33,111 bases of DNA from Chitinophaga pinensis (GTDB lineage Bacteria > Bacteroidota > Bacteroidia > AKYH767-A > OLB10). Each line of letters starts with the position of its first letter. Position 1 is the stretch's first letter. Below, in pieces: positions 7,884 through 16,822 of the stretch. Location of the stretch: the NCBI GenBank assembly GCA_943332105.1, contig CALQOD010000027.1, positions 1-33,111 on the forward strand. The letters are read 5' to 3'. The notes under the pieces were generated by a model. It searched no databases. It saw only the letters and a list, made by a program, of their open reading frames with translations, and was not told where the DNA came from. The translations under genes and the position numbers were made by a program.

Positions 7884-10003
7884 TAAGCGATGGTGCTTCC
7901 GTTAGTTGTTTTTACAGAGGGCTGAACAAATATCAATTTACCGTGCTCATCTTCTGCCATTAAGATCATTCCGTTCGATTCAATTCCTCTTAATTTACGA
8001 GGAGCTAAGTTTGCAAGTAATGTTACTTGTTGTCCAACGATCTCTTCTGGTTTAAAATGCATTGCAATTCCTGATACAACTGTTCGTTGATCAATGCCTG
8101 TATCTATTGTAAGCTTTAATAATTTATCGGTCTTCTCTACTTTTTCAGCAGCGATGATCGTTCCAACACGTAAATCTATTTTAGCAAAATCATCATACGT
8201 ACTGGTTTCCTTCAAAGGCTTTTGTGCTGAAGCTTCTTCTGCTATTGCAGATTCTTGCTCGGCGGAGTCGATTTTTGCTTGCTGAGCGGAGTCGATTTTT
8301 GCTTGCTGAGCGGAGTCGAAGCAAGCTTCTTCATTTGCTTTTTTAGAAGCCATTAGTTTATCAATCTGCTGTTGCACTGCCTCGTCTTCTATTTTATCAA
8401 ACAACAATGAGGCTGTGCCTAATGAATGTCCTGATTGCATTAGATTTCCTGTAAACGCATTCGTCCAATCGTAATGAGATATATTCAACATGCTTCTGAT
8501 TTTCTCTGCAGTAAATGGCAGGAAGGGTTCACACAATGAGGCTAGTGCTGCAGTAATCTCTAATGAAATATTTAAGATGGTTTCTACGCGAGCGACATCT
8601 GTTTTATAAAGCTTCCACGGTTCTGTGTCTGCTAAGTATTTATTTCCTACGCGTGCTAAATCCATCATGTTTGCAAGCGCTTCACGGAAACGATATTTTT
8701 CTAGGCTCTCTTTCACATGATTTGAAATTGTAGCTGTTGACGCTAAACAAGCTTGGTCCATTTCATTTAATGTACCTCGTGCAGGAACTTTATTCTCAAA
8801 ATATTTTCCTGTTAACACCAACGTTCTATTCACGAAGTTTCCAAGTACTGCAACTAATTCATTGTTGTTTCTATCTTGAAAATCTTTCCAGGTAAAATCG
8901 TTGTCTTTTGTCTCTGGTGCAGTAGCACATAAAACATAACGAAGCACATCTTGCTTGTCTTTGAAATCAATTAAATATTCATGCAACCAAACAGCCCAGT
9001 TTCTAGATGTAGAAATTTTATCTCCTTCTAAATTTAAAAATTCGTTCGCAGGAACATTTTCAGGAAGGATATAGTCGCCATGAGCTTTTAACATCGCTGG
9101 GAAAATGATACAATGAAAAACGATATTGTCTTTCCCAATAAAGTGAATCAGTTTCGTGTCCTTGTTTTTCCAGTAATTCTCCCAATCATTCGGTAATAAT
9201 GCTTTCGTAGCAGAGATATATCCGATAGGTGCGTCAAACCAAACATACAATACTTTTCCTTCGTTGCCTGAAATTGGAACTGGCACTCCCCAATCTAAAT
9301 CACGCGTAACCGCTCTTGGCCGTAATCCTTGATCTAACCAGCTTTTACACTGACCAAAAACCGACTTCTTCCAATTATCTTCTTTGCTCATCAACCATTC
9401 GTTCAACCACTCATTTTGCATTTTGTCGAGTGGAAGGTACCAGTGTTTTGTTTTCTTCAATATAGGCGCTTTACCACTTAGTTGTGAGTGTGGGTTTATT
9501 AATTCATTCGGACTTAAACTCGTTCCGCACTTTTCACATTGATCGCCATACGCACCAGGGTTTGCACATTTAGGACAAGTACCCGTGATGTAACGATCAG
9601 CCAAAAACATATTCGCTTCTTCATCAAAATACTGTTCGCTTTCTTCCTCTGTAAAAAGGCCATCATCATATAACTTTTTGAAAAATCCTGAAGCTGTTTC
9701 ATGATGTACAGAATCAGAAGTACGATGATAGATATCGAAGGAAATTCCGAATTCTTTAAAAGCATCGCGCATCATCGCATTGTATTTATCGACTACTTGC
9801 TGAGGTGAGATACCATCTTTCTTTGCACGAATAGTAATTGGAACTCCATGTTCATCACTTCCACAAATAAACTTTACATCTCTGTTCATCAAACGTAAAT
9901 AGCGCACATAGATATCAGAAGGTAAATAACAACCTGCTATGTGGCCAATATGCAAAGGACCGTTCGCATAAGGCAGGGCTGCTGTAACTAAATATTTTGA
10001 CAT
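7883..10003 (-). CDS. metG: Methionyl-tRNA synthetase
   Basis: A 706-residue class I aminoacyl-tRNA synthetase that charges tRNA-Met. The HIGH motif is at residues 18-21 (PLHIGHIAG). The zinc knuckle is visible as [18 protein letters not shown], and the KMSKS equivalent as [13 protein letters not shown]. The anticodon-binding helical domain follows, and the C-terminal about 105 residues (from [15 protein letters not shown]) are the Trbp111/EMAP-type OB-fold used for dimerisation and tRNA binding. The linker before this OB-fold contains a short repeat, SAQQAKID twice and a partial third, encoded by a 24-bp DNA repeat (separate entry). It is the first gene of an operon with the endonuclease and the pyrophosphohydrolase. 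A Bacteroidota -7 element lies 20 nt upstream. Confidence 0.97.
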   Translation of the reverse strand: MSKYLVTAALPYANGPLHIGHIAGCYLPSDIYVRYLRLMNRDVKFICGSDEHGVPITIRAKKDGISPQQVVDKYNAMMRDAFKEFGISFDIYHRTSDSVHHETASGFFKKLYDDGLFTEEESEQYFDEEANMFLADRYITGTCPKCANPGAYGDQCEKCGTSLSPNELINPHSQLSGKAPILKKTKHWYLPLDKMQNEWLNEWLMSKEDNWKKSVFGQCKSWLDQGLRPRAVTRDLDWGVPVPISGNEGKVLYVWFDAPIGYISATKALLPNDWENYWKNKDTKLIHFIGKDNIVFHCIIFPAMLKAHGDYILPENVPANEFLNLEGDKISTSRNWAVWLHEYLIDFKDKQDVLRYVLCATAPETKDNDFTWKDFQDRNNNELVAVLGNFVNRTLVLTGKYFENKVPARGTLNEMDQACLASTATISNHVKESLEKYRFREALANMMDLARVGNKYLADTEPWKLYKTDVARVETILNISLEITAALASLCEPFLPFTAEKIRSMLNISHYDWTNAFTGNLMQSGHSLGTASLLFDKIEDEAVQQQIDKLMASKKANEEACFDSAQQAKIDSAQQAKIDSAEQESAIAEEASAQKPLKETSTYDDFAKIDLRVGTIIAAEKVEKTDKLLKLTIDTGIDQRTVVSGIAMHFKPEEIVGQQVTLLANLAPRKLRGIESNGMILMAEDEHGKLIFVQPSVKTTNGSTIA
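8262..8326. repeat. 24-bp tandem repeat with palindromic end inside metG
   Basis: Two exact 24-bp units starting at 8262 and 8286, each beginning GCGGAGTCGA, are followed by a partial third (8310-8326). The last part forms an inverted repeat: GCTTGCT (8301-8307) with AGCAAGC (8320-8326). The core TGAGCGGAGTCGAAG resembles short dispersed palindromes that I know to be common in Bacteroidota genomes between genes. Here it lies in frame in the linker of MetG and encodes SAQQAKID units. Confidence 0.8.
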
Positions 10004-10022
10004 TCTTCTCTTATTTTCTCTG

Positions 10023-10030
10023 CAAATTTA
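10023..10030 (-). promoter_or_regulatory. Probable metG promoter, -7 element
   Basis: TAAATTTG on the minus strand matches the Bacteroidota -7 consensus TAnnTTTG exactly and is placed 20 nt upstream of the metG ATG. No clear TTG is present at the expected -33 position (GTT is seen), so the call rests on the -7 element and its position. Confidence 0.5.
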
Positions 10031-10132
10031 CTTTTTCCCTGTCACTTTTAACGTTGGATAAGAGAGTATTTTTATTCACACATCGGGGTTTCTCTTTAAT
10101 TTTCTGATGTATTGATTTACTTTCGTGGCACT

Positions 10133-11056
10133 ATGAAAACAATTCCTCCGTTTCTGCAGCCTGGTGACTGTATTGGTATTTGTGCTCCTGCCCGTAAAGT
10201 TTCTCCCGAAGAGATGAAAGATGGAATTGACTGGCTTGTTGCACAAGGATTTCAGGTTAAAGTAAGTCAGTACCTCTATGGCGAAAATCATCAGTTTTCT
10301 GGTACCGATGAAGAAAGAGCTGCCGATTTACAATCATTGATAGATGATCCCAAGGTAAAGGCGATTATTTTTGCCAGAGGTGGTTATGGGTGTGTGCGCA
10401 TAGTAGATAAAATTGATTTTTCTTCGTTGGAAAAAAATCCAAAATGGCTGATAGGATTCAGTGATGTAACGGTTCTTCATTCTCATATGAATATTCATCA
10501 CAGCATTTGTACGTTGCATGCTCCAATGATGATTAATCTGATGAATGACAAAAGAAATGAAGAGGCTGCTTCTAAAATAATCGATATCATAACGGGCAAG
10601 AATATCCGTTATAATGAAGTAACAACAAATTATTTAAATCGCGAAGGTTCTTGTGAGGGAGAATTAGTTGGTGGAAACTTGTCGTTGTTATATTCACTTG
10701 CAGGTACCCCAACCGGACTTTCAACAGATGGTAAAATTCTTTTTATCGAAGACCTTGACGAATATTTATATCATGTTGACCGTATGATAATGCAATTGAA
10801 AAGGGCAGATAAATTAAAACATTTGAAAGGGCTAATTGTAGGTGGCATGAGTGATATGCGAGACAATGCCATTCCTTATGGAAAATCCGCCATCGAAATT
10901 ATTGCAGAAGCAGTTGCAGAATATGATTACCCTGTTTGCTTTGATTTTCCTTCTGGGCATATCGACAGAAATCTGCCATTAGTATTGGGTACTGATGTGC
11001 TATTAGAAGTAGAAAATGAAGTGACTTTAAACTTTTTATATGAGCCAGCATCTTGA
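10133..11056 (+). CDS. ldcA: LD-carboxypeptidase (peptidase family S66)
   Basis: A 307-residue cytoplasmic peptidase of the LdcA family. These enzymes remove the terminal D-alanine from L,D-bonded murein tetrapeptides during cell-wall recycling. The catalytic triad can be read as Ser110 (GFSDVT), Glu206 (FIEDLDE) and His276 (PSGHIDRN). The conserved N-terminal GDCIGICAPA and ARGGYG turns are present. I place the start at ATG 10133 (MKTIPPFLQPGD), because the ATG at 10112 adds seven residues that do not belong to the family. The end overlaps yraN by 17 nt, which implies one transcript and coupled translation. The divergent metG gene shares the 130-bp upstream region. Confidence 0.93.
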   Translation: MKTIPPFLQPGDCIGICAPARKVSPEEMKDGIDWLVAQGFQVKVSQYLYGENHQFSGTDEERAADLQSLIDDPKVKAIIFARGGYGCVRIVDKIDFSSLEKNPKWLIGFSDVTVLHSHMNIHHSICTLHAPMMINLMNDKRNEEAASKIIDIITGKNIRYNEVTTNYLNREGSCEGELVGGNLSLLYSLAGTPTGLSTDGKILFIEDLDEYLYHVDRMIMQLKRADKLKHLKGLIVGGMSDMRDNAIPYGKSAIEIIAEAVAEYDYPVCFDFPSGHIDRNLPLVLGTDVLLEVENEVTLNFLYEPAS

Positions 11057-11396
11057 AGTTGGCGCGCAAGGCGAGTTGATTGCGCAAGACTTTCTTAAAA
11101 AGTTAGACTATCACATTTTAGAACAGAACTGGCGCTATAAGCACAAAGAAATCGACTTGATTGCGCTCGATAAAAATGACTTAGTGATTGTTGAAGTCAA
11201 AACCCGGAGGTCGAAGCGACATGGTGAAACGGAAGACTTTATCAGCTATCAAAAAATCAATTTTTTAGCAGATGCAGCAGGGAAATATGTGGAGCGCTTC
11301 AAGCAAGAAGTAAACATTCGATTTGACGTGATTACCATTTATCTTTTAGGAGAAGATGTCGTGGTGGAACATGTGAAAGAGGCGTTTCATCCTTAA
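11040..11396 (+). CDS. yraN: YraN / UPF0102 family nuclease-like protein
   Basis: A 118-residue protein of the UPF0102 family, which has a Holliday-junction-resolvase-like (restriction endonuclease) fold. The motif set is intact: GAQGELIAQDFL at the N-terminus, then KEIDLIALDKNDLVIVEVKTR, where the Asp and the Glu-x-Lys form the PD-(D/E)xK-like centre. The biological role is unresolved. It overlaps the end of ldcA by 17 nt, a strong sign of co-translation. Confidence 0.92.
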   Translation: MSQHLEVGAQGELIAQDFLKKLDYHILEQNWRYKHKEIDLIALDKNDLVIVEVKTRRSKRHGETEDFISYQKINFLADAAGKYVERFKQEVNIRFDVITIYLLGEDVVVEHVKEAFHP

Positions 11397-11446
11397 TTCG
11401 TTTAATCGGCTTTTTATTCCGACCTTTGCAGCATACAAAGTACCAC

Positions 11447-13516
11447 ATGAAAAAGTCTTTTAAGCCACGTCGCAACGAAGCTGGCAGCGATAAATCAGGA
11501 GCAAGAAAAAGGGGGAGTCAGGATAGGCCAGCTGGAAGAACAAGAAGAAACAGTTCCGATAAAAATCAGGAAGAGAAGCCCTCTTCTTTCAAAAGTCGCC
11601 GTTCAAATTTCAGCAATTTCGATAATCCGAGGTTTATAAACGACAAAGACAGCGTTTCGAAACAGGCTGGCTGGGATAATTTTGATGCACCGTCCGACAG
11701 AAAGCGACCATCAAGAGACAACGACGATAGACCAAAGAGGTCTTTTTCAAGAGACAATGATGATCGTCCGAAAAGAAGTTTCTCAAGTGATAGCGAAGAT
11801 AAACCAAAAAGAAGTTATTCTCGCGATAATGATGATCGTCCGAAGAGGGCTTTTTCTAGAGATGGCGAGGACAAGCCAAAAAGAAGTTATTCTCGCGATA
11901 ATGATGATCGTCCGAAAAGAGCTTTTGCGAGAGACAACGACGATAGACCAAAGAGGTCTTTTTCAAGAGACAATGATGATCGTCCGAAGAGGGCTTTTTC
12001 GAGAGATGGCGAGGACAAACCAAAGAGAGCTTTTTCGAGAGATGGTGACGACAAACCAAAGAGAGCTTTTTCAAGAGATGGCGACGACAAACCAAAAAGA
12101 AGTTATTCTCGCGATAATGATGATCGTCCGAAGAGGGCTTTTTCGAGAGATGGCGACGACAAGCCAAAAAGAAGTTATTCTCGCGACAATGATGATCGTC
12201 CGAAGAGGGCTTTTTCGAGAGATGGCGAAGACAAACCAAAAAGAAGTTATTCTCGCGATAATGATGATCGTCCGAAGAGGGCTTTTTCGAGAGATGGCGA
12301 CGACAAACCAAAGAGGGCTTTTTCAAGAGATGGCGAAGACAAACCAAAAAGAAGTTATTCTCGCGACAATGATGATCGTCCGAAGAGGGCTTTTTCGAGA
12401 GATGGCGAGGACAAGCCAAAGAGAGCTTTTTCGAGAGACAATGATGATGGACCGAAAAAGGCGTTCTCAGGAGATAGTGATGAGAAGCCAAAGAGAAGCT
12501 ATTCTCGTGATAATGATGATCGTCCAAAAAGAAGTTTCTCAAGTGATAGCGAAGACAAACCGAAGAGAGCTTTTTCGAGAGACAATGATGATGGACCGAA
12601 AAAGGCGTTCTCAGGAGATAGTGATGAGAAGCCAAAGAGAAGCTATTCTCGTGATGGTGATGATCGTCCGAAGAGAAGTTATAAAAAATCAGCTGAAAGC
12701 GAATCAAAAAGAGGTTATTCAGCAGGACGTGAGGAGTTTCGTTCGAAAAAATCGCAACGTGGAACCTTTACTGAAAATGGCGCTATACGCTTAAACCGTT
12801 ATATTTCGATGGCCGGAATTTGTTCTCGTCGCGAGGCAGATGAAATGATTGTAGCGGGTGTTGTTTCCGTAAACGGAAATGTAGTAACCGAATTAGGAAG
12901 CAAGGTAGAGCCAGGAGATGATGTTCGTTATAACGGAGAGCGCCTGAAGAATGAAACACATCGTTATATTTTGTTGAACAAGCCAAAGGATTATATCACT
13001 ACGATGGAAGATCCTAATGCACGAAAGACAGTGATGGAATTAATTTCTGGAGCATGTAGAGAGCGCGTTTATCCAGTAGGACGTTTAGACCGTTTAACAA
13101 CAGGATTATTATTGTTTACCAACGATGGTGATTTAGCAAAGGTGTTAACGCATCCAAGTTCATTGGTTCGTAAAATATATCATGTGGAGTTGAGTAAAAA
13201 TGTAAAGGCTTCCGACTTAAAACTTATTGCTGAAGGTGTTGAACTCGAAGATGGTTTTATGCAGGTAGATCAGGTAGCTTACGATGGTGATGGTACTGAT
13301 AAGAAGATGGTAGGCTTACAGATTCACTCTGGTAAAAACAGAATTGTTCGTCGTATTTTTGAACATCTAGGCTATGAAGTTGTAAAACTAGACCGTGTGA
13401 TGTTTGCTGGCTTAACTAAAAAAGATTTGCCAAGAGGAAGATATCGTTCATTAACGGAGACAGAAGTAGGAATGCTGAAGATGATCTCTCCAAAACGCAT
13501 GAAAGGCGTACGTTAG
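11447..13516 (+). CDS. RsuA/RluB-family pseudouridine synthase with long repetitive N-terminal extension
   Basis: A 689-residue protein with a normal C-terminal enzyme and a 440-residue low-complexity N-terminus. The S4 RNA-binding domain starts at about residue 447 (IRLNRYISMAGICSRREADE). The catalytic motif GRLDRLTTGLLLFTNDGDLA places the nucleophile at Asp548, and the family motif KNRIVRRIFEHLGYEV follows. Such enzymes convert specific uridines of 16S or 23S rRNA to pseudouridine; the target site cannot be decided here. Residues 90-413 are 27 tandem 12-residue units of the type RDNDDRPKRAFS, with strongly alternating charge, presumably disordered. I use ATG 11447 (MKKSFKPRR) rather than the ATG at 11426, because a promoter-like GACCTTTGC lies at 11421-11429 and the basic start is typical. 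Charged extensions on this enzyme are familiar in Bacteroidota; this one is long and regular. Confidence 0.9.
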   Translation: MKKSFKPRRNEAGSDKSGARKRGSQDRPAGRTRRNSSDKNQEEKPSSFKSRRSNFSNFDNPRFINDKDSVSKQAGWDNFDAPSDRKRPSRDNDDRPKRSFSRDNDDRPKRSFSSDSEDKPKRSYSRDNDDRPKRAFSRDGEDKPKRSYSRDNDDRPKRAFARDNDDRPKRSFSRDNDDRPKRAFSRDGEDKPKRAFSRDGDDKPKRAFSRDGDDKPKRSYSRDNDDRPKRAFSRDGDDKPKRSYSRDNDDRPKRAFSRDGEDKPKRSYSRDNDDRPKRAFSRDGDDKPKRAFSRDGEDKPKRSYSRDNDDRPKRAFSRDGEDKPKRAFSRDNDDGPKKAFSGDSDEKPKRSYSRDNDDRPKRSFSSDSEDKPKRAFSRDNDDGPKKAFSGDSDEKPKRSYSRDGDDRPKRSYKKSAESESKRGYSAGREEFRSKKSQRGTFTENGAIRLNRYISMAGICSRREADEMIVAGVVSVNGNVVTELGSKVEPGDDVRYNGERLKNETHRYILLNKPKDYITTMEDPNARKTVMELISGACRERVYPVGRLDRLTTGLLLFTNDGDLAKVLTHPSSLVRKIYHVELSKNVKASDLKLIAEGVELEDGFMQVDQVAYDGDGTDKKMVGLQIHSGKNRIVRRIFEHLGYEVVKLDRVMFAGLTKKDLPRGRYRSLTETEVGMLKMISPKRMKGVR
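11714..12685 (+). repeat. 27 tandem copies of a 36-bp coding repeat
   Basis: A 972-bp array of 36-bp units in the pseudouridine synthase gene, with no spacers between units. Protein units alternate between an N-type (RDNDDRPKRAFS) and a G-type (RDGEDKPKRSYS or RDGDDKPKRAFS), with a few S-types (SDSEDKPKR, GDSDEKPKR) near the 3' end. A 48-residue block (RDNDDGPKKAFS onward) appears twice, which shows duplication of multi-unit blocks. Because the period is a multiple of three, several shadow frames stay open across it. Confidence 0.95.
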
Positions 13517-13532
13517 AATTTTATTTAGTTTA

Positions 13533-14063
13533 ATGTATTCGATTAGCCTTCAAAAAATAAGTGGTCACAACATCGACGAATTACAAAAAATAAGTCGTGA
13601 TACTTTTTATGAAACGTTTGTTACTTCAACTTCCGAAGAAAACATGCGACTTTATTTAGAAAATACTTTCTCGAAAGAACAACTCACAAAAGAAGTAGAA
13701 AACAATCATTCTGAATTTTATTTTGCATTAATCGAAAACAATGTGGTCGGGTATTTAAAAATAAATTATTCAGCGGCGCAAACAGAATTGAATGATGACA
13801 ACGCTTTAGAAGTAGAGCGTGTTTATGTTCGTAACAACTATCACGGAAAAGGTGTTGGTCAACAGTTATTAGATTATGCTATACAACTAGCGAAACAAAA
13901 AAACATGCAAGCAGTATGGCTTGGTGTATGGGAAAATAATCAGAGGGCTATTAACTTTTATAAGAAAAATGGATTTGTCACTTTCGATCAACATGTATTT
14001 ATGCTTGGCGAAGAAGCACAAACCGATTACATGATGCGATTAGATTTAATCACTAAAGAATAA
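13533..14063 (+). CDS. paiA: GNAT acetyltransferase, PaiA-like
   Basis: A 176-residue GNAT-fold N-acetyltransferase. It resembles PaiA of Bacillus subtilis, a spermidine/spermine N-acetyltransferase, along most of its length: TFYETFVTSTSEENMRLYLE near the start, the acetyl-CoA binding loop VERVYVRNNYHGKGVGQ, then AVWLGVWENNQRAINFYKKN and a MLGEEAQTDYMM end. It probably acetylates polyamines or a related small amine. It begins 16 nt after the pseudouridine synthase stop and could be co-transcribed. The acceptor substrate is inferred from similarity as I remember it, not from active-site proof. Confidence 0.82.
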   Translation: MYSISLQKISGHNIDELQKISRDTFYETFVTSTSEENMRLYLENTFSKEQLTKEVENNHSEFYFALIENNVVGYLKINYSAAQTELNDDNALEVERVYVRNNYHGKGVGQQLLDYAIQLAKQKNMQAVWLGVWENNQRAINFYKKNGFVTFDQHVFMLGEEAQTDYMMRLDLITKE

Positions 14064-14075
14064 ATCAATCTATTA

Positions 14076-14579
14076 CTATTCTTTATGTTCGGGCTTCGAA
14101 TTAGGTTCTAATAGTTCCTGAACCGACTTTACTTTTTCATTCGGAATCATCATCGCTAATTGATAGTGCGTAATCTTCCATCCTTCAGACGTTAACACTG
14201 CCACTCCGGCACCGGCACAAACACCCATCCACGTATCAAGCTTTTCATCCCACCATGCTGTTTTATTATCCGAAGAAAAATAAACATGTCGTTCAATTGT
14301 TTTAAAATCCCAGGTCTTCTTAGTCTCAAAATATTTCTTCGACCATTCCCGAAATTCGTTTCTTGTCCAGCGTTCAGTAGCATCAGTTCCTAAATAGATG
14401 GCTCCATCTGCCATTGCACCAAAATATTTTTCTGCATCTGCAATGGCTGCATCGTGATGCCAATTGTTAACCAGCTCTTGTATTTCTTGTTTTTTATCTG
14501 ATGCTGTGGATTGCGCATTTACATTCGAGAAAAATGAAAGCAAAAAACAAAGACCTAAAATAAATGATGTTCTCTTCAT
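14076..14579 (-). CDS. Secreted NTF2-like (SnoaL-type) protein
   Basis: A 167-residue protein with a signal peptide (MKRTSFILGLCFLLSFFSNV, cleavage after NAQ at about 23) and one NTF2-like cone-shaped domain of the SnoaL-like type. Typical features are the N-terminal helix EIQELVNNWHHDAAIADAEKYF, the GAIYLGTDATERWTRNEFREW stretch, and the closing strands TSEGWKITHYQLAMMIP. Members bind small molecules or act as accessory enzymes; no catalytic residue set can be assigned. The start lies 10 nt after the fhs stop, so the two are likely co-transcribed. Confidence 0.8.
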   Translation of the reverse strand: MKRTSFILGLCFLLSFFSNVNAQSTASDKKQEIQELVNNWHHDAAIADAEKYFGAMADGAIYLGTDATERWTRNEFREWSKKYFETKKTWDFKTIERHVYFSSDNKTAWWDEKLDTWMGVCAGAGVAVLTSEGWKITHYQLAMMIPNEKVKSVQELLEPNSKPEHKE

Positions 14580-14589
14580 ACTATTTTCT

Positions 14590-16734
14590 TTACGACAATC
14601 CTGTAATCACACCATTCTTATCGATATCCATATGCTCCGATGCAGGAGTTGCTGGTAGTCCAGGCATGCGCATAATATCTCCTAAGATAGGAATGATAAA
14701 TCCTGCACCTGCTGCATATTCGAATTCGCGCACGGTAATGGTGAAGTTTGTAGGGCGACCAATCTTCTTTTCATCATCAGAAAGCGACTTTTGTGTTTTC
14801 GCCATGCAAACCGGAAGTTTATCGAAGCCTAATTCCTTAATCGATTTTAATTGCAACTTTGCCGTTGACGAATATTCAACACCGTTAGCACCATAAATTT
14901 CTGTCGCTATCGTTTTGATTTTATCTTCTACCGATAAGTTCCAGTCGTATAAAGGCTTAAAATTGTTTTTGCCAGACTCGATTTCGCTTATCACTACTTC
15001 AGCTAATGCTTTTGTCCCTTCTCCTCCTTTCGCGAAGCCTTGAGATACTACCGCTTTCACTCCATGCTTTGCACAAGCTTCAATAACAAAATCAATTTCT
15101 TCTTGCGTATCACTCACGAAATTATTAATCGCAACAATAGGAGTAATTCCGAACTTCTTACAGTTCTCAATATGCTTCTCTAAATTCTCAAATCCTTTTT
15201 GAACACGCTCTAAACTCGCTGTGTTATACTCTTCTTTTTTCGCTCCTCCATGATGACGAAGCGCACGAATCGTAGCCACCAACACAATGGTTTCTGGTTT
15301 TAAATTTCCATAACCACATTTAATATCCATGAACTTTTCTGCTCCTAAATCTGCACCAAAGCCCGCTTCCGTTACTACGTAGTCGCCTAGCGTTAGTCCC
15401 ATCTTTGTTGCAAGAATAGTATTCGTACCTTGTGCAATATTCGCAAATGGACCCCCGTGTAAAATAGCAGGATTCCCCTCTAACGTCTGTACTAAATTTG
15501 GTTTGATGGCATCCTTTAACAAAATCGCCATCGCACCTTGTGCGTTTAACTCGCGCGCAAAAACAGGACGTTTATCAAAAGTATATCCAACGAAAATAGA
15601 ACCTAATCTGTTTTTCAAATCTTCAACATCCTTCGACATACAAAGGATAGCCATAATTTCTGAAGCGGCTGTAATATTAAATCCATCTTCACGAGGAATT
15701 CCATTTGCTGTTCCTCCAATACCAATTACGATATGACGCAACGCACGATCATTCATATCCATCACGCGCTTCCACACTACCGTACGCGGATCAATATTTA
15801 ACGAACGTGTTTTACTTTGAATATTATTATCGATAATCGCTGCTAATAAATTATTTGCTTTTTCAATCGCAGAAAAATCACCTGTGAAATGCAGGTTAAT
15901 ATCTTCCATCGGAATCACCTGTGAATATCCTCCACCTGCTGCTCCGCCTTTAATTCCGAAAACTGGTCCGAGAGATGGCTCACGCAATACCACAATCGAC
16001 TTCTTACCAATCTTATTCAATCCTTCGTTTAGTCCGATAGAAACAGTGGTCTTACCTTCTCCTGCTGGTGTTGGATTAATTGCAGAAACTAAAATCAGTT
16101 TACCCTTTTTTACTTTCTCTTCATCAATCAGGTGTAAAGGAAGCTTCGCTTTATGTTTACCATAATATTCGAGCTCTTCGGCATCAATACCAATTTTAGC
16201 TGCAATTATTTTTATATGTTGGATGTTTGCGCTTTGCGCAATTTCTAAATCAGAAGGGAAATTAGCCACGTCGTTTATTTTTTGATGCTCAAATGTATTA
16301 AAATAAATCCTAAGATTTCGAGAGATCATCCCTCCCCACAGTAGCCCGCTTTTCATACACGAAACCGTTATACTGCAAAAGCCAAATTCGATATCTACTC
16401 TTCCTGTTATCAGATAAATTCCTCGCCCACGAAAAGGATATTGTTTATGTATCATCGGAAAGTGGGTCGTATCTACAAAGGCTCCTTCTTCATCTATAAA
16501 ACAACCAAACGACATCGACTCGCCCTTGCCGGTACGGGTAGGTTTAATCGTAACAAGATAACCCAATATGCAAACTTGCTTTCCTACATAGTCTGATAAT
16601 TCCTTCACTTTAATTTTAGGATGCGGAAATTTTTCGGGCAGCTGTTTTAATAATCGAAATGGCGAACACACAGGAAAGCCTATCAACTCTATTTCATCTA
16701 ACGCATCTTCTAAATCAGAAGGGAAATTAGCCAC
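14590..16734 (-). CDS. fhs: Formate-tetrahydrofolate ligase with DnaE-derived N-terminal extension
   Basis: The open frame has 714 codons, but the enzyme proper is the last 559, a normal Fhs length. It starts at a GTG at 16269 ([20 protein letters not shown]). Fhs makes 10-formyl-THF from formate, THF and ATP. In the 559-residue numbering the phosphate-binding loop TPAGEGKTT is at 67-75, followed by [22 protein letters not shown] and the family motif [22 protein letters not shown]. Upstream, the frame stays open through 155 codons. These start at a second GTG (16734), repeat the Fhs start (VANFPSDLE), then continue as the DnaE C-terminal OB domain ([17 protein letters not shown] to GFCSITVS). 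A 1-bp deletion near 16353 moves the DnaE frame into the Fhs frame and bypasses the old dnaE stop (16310-16312). Whether translation starts at 16734, 16269 or both is not decided: both GTGs have nearly the same upstream sequence. Confidence 0.9.
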   Translation of the reverse strand: MANFPSDLEDALDEIELIGFPVCSPFRLLKQLPEKFPHPKIKVKELSDYVGKQVCILGYLVTIKPTRTGKGESMSFGCFIDEEGAFVDTTHFPMIHKQYPFRGRGIYLITGRVDIEFGFCSITVSCMKSGLLWGGMISRNLRIYFNTFEHQKINDVANFPSDLEIAQSANIQHIKIIAAKIGIDAEELEYYGKHKAKLPLHLIDEEKVKKGKLILVSAINPTPAGEGKTTVSIGLNEGLNKIGKKSIVVLREPSLGPVFGIKGGAAGGGYSQVIPMEDINLHFTGDFSAIEKANNLLAAIIDNNIQSKTRSLNIDPRTVVWKRVMDMNDRALRHIVIGIGGTANGIPREDGFNITAASEIMAILCMSKDVEDLKNRLGSIFVGYTFDKRPVFARELNAQGAMAILLKDAIKPNLVQTLEGNPAILHGGPFANIAQGTNTILATKMGLTLGDYVVTEAGFGADLGAEKFMDIKCGYGNLKPETIVLVATIRALRHHGGAKKEEYNTASLERVQKGFENLEKHIENCKKFGITPIVAINNFVSDTQEEIDFVIEACAKHGVKAVVSQGFAKGGEGTKALAEVVISEIESGKNNFKPLYDWNLSVEDKIKTIATEIYGANGVEYSSTAKLQLKSIKELGFDKLPVCMAKTQKSLSDDEKKIGRPTNFTITVREFEYAAGAGFIIPILGDIMRMPGLPATPASEHMDIDKNGVITGLS
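16252..16716 (-). repeat. Duplicated unit: dnaE 3' end plus fhs start
   Basis: This 465-bp unit (minus strand) contains, in order, a copy of the last about 400 bp of dnaE, its stop, the dnaE-fhs spacer and the first codons of fhs. The fhs start therefore occurs twice, at 16734 and 16269, exactly 465 bp apart. The joint is a 9-bp microhomology, GATTTAGAA, at 16708-16716. The same nonamer occurs in the full dnaE (23503-23511) and in fhs (16243-16251). Against the intact dnaE the copy shows 23 differences in about 356 aligned bases, plus a 1-bp deletion near 16353. Confidence 0.88.
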
Positions 16735-16759
16735 GTCGTTTATTTTGATGCTCTAATTT

Positions 16760-16797
16760 ATTATAATAGTCGTATTCATTACATCGACTATTATAAT
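16760..16797. repeat. Perfect 13-bp inverted repeat at the edge of the accessory block
   Basis: ATTATAATAGTCG (16760-16772) and CGACTATTATAAT (16785-16797) are perfect inverted copies around a 12-nt loop. The repeat lies between the CAP-protein stop and the duplicated fhs start, only about 7 bp from the block edge. It could end transcription of the AAA+/CAP operon, though no U run follows on the minus strand, or mark the block end. Confidence 0.7.
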
Positions 16798-16822
16798 TGT
16801 GAAGAAAAATTATTTGGATGAC

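Noticed and set aside
10112-10132. Upstream ATG for ldcA (10112)
   Set aside because: It adds MIYFRGT, which is not family-like, over a promoter-like region; the family start is MKTIPPF.
11714-12685. CRISPR-like array (36-bp period)
   Set aside because: There are no unique spacers between units, the sequence is in frame within a gene, and no cas genes lie in the window.
11682-12794. A 370-codon plus-strand frame and a 283-codon minus-strand frame in the repeat area
   Set aside because: Both are shadows of the 36-bp coding repeat: its period is a multiple of three, so other frames stay open. Their translations are simple Met/Arg/Glu or His/Ser/Lys repeats, and the correct frame continues into a complete pseudouridine synthase.
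16760-16797. Classical intrinsic terminator for the CAP gene
   Set aside because: The stem is perfect but AT-rich, and no U run follows on the minus strand; it is kept as an inverted repeat only.
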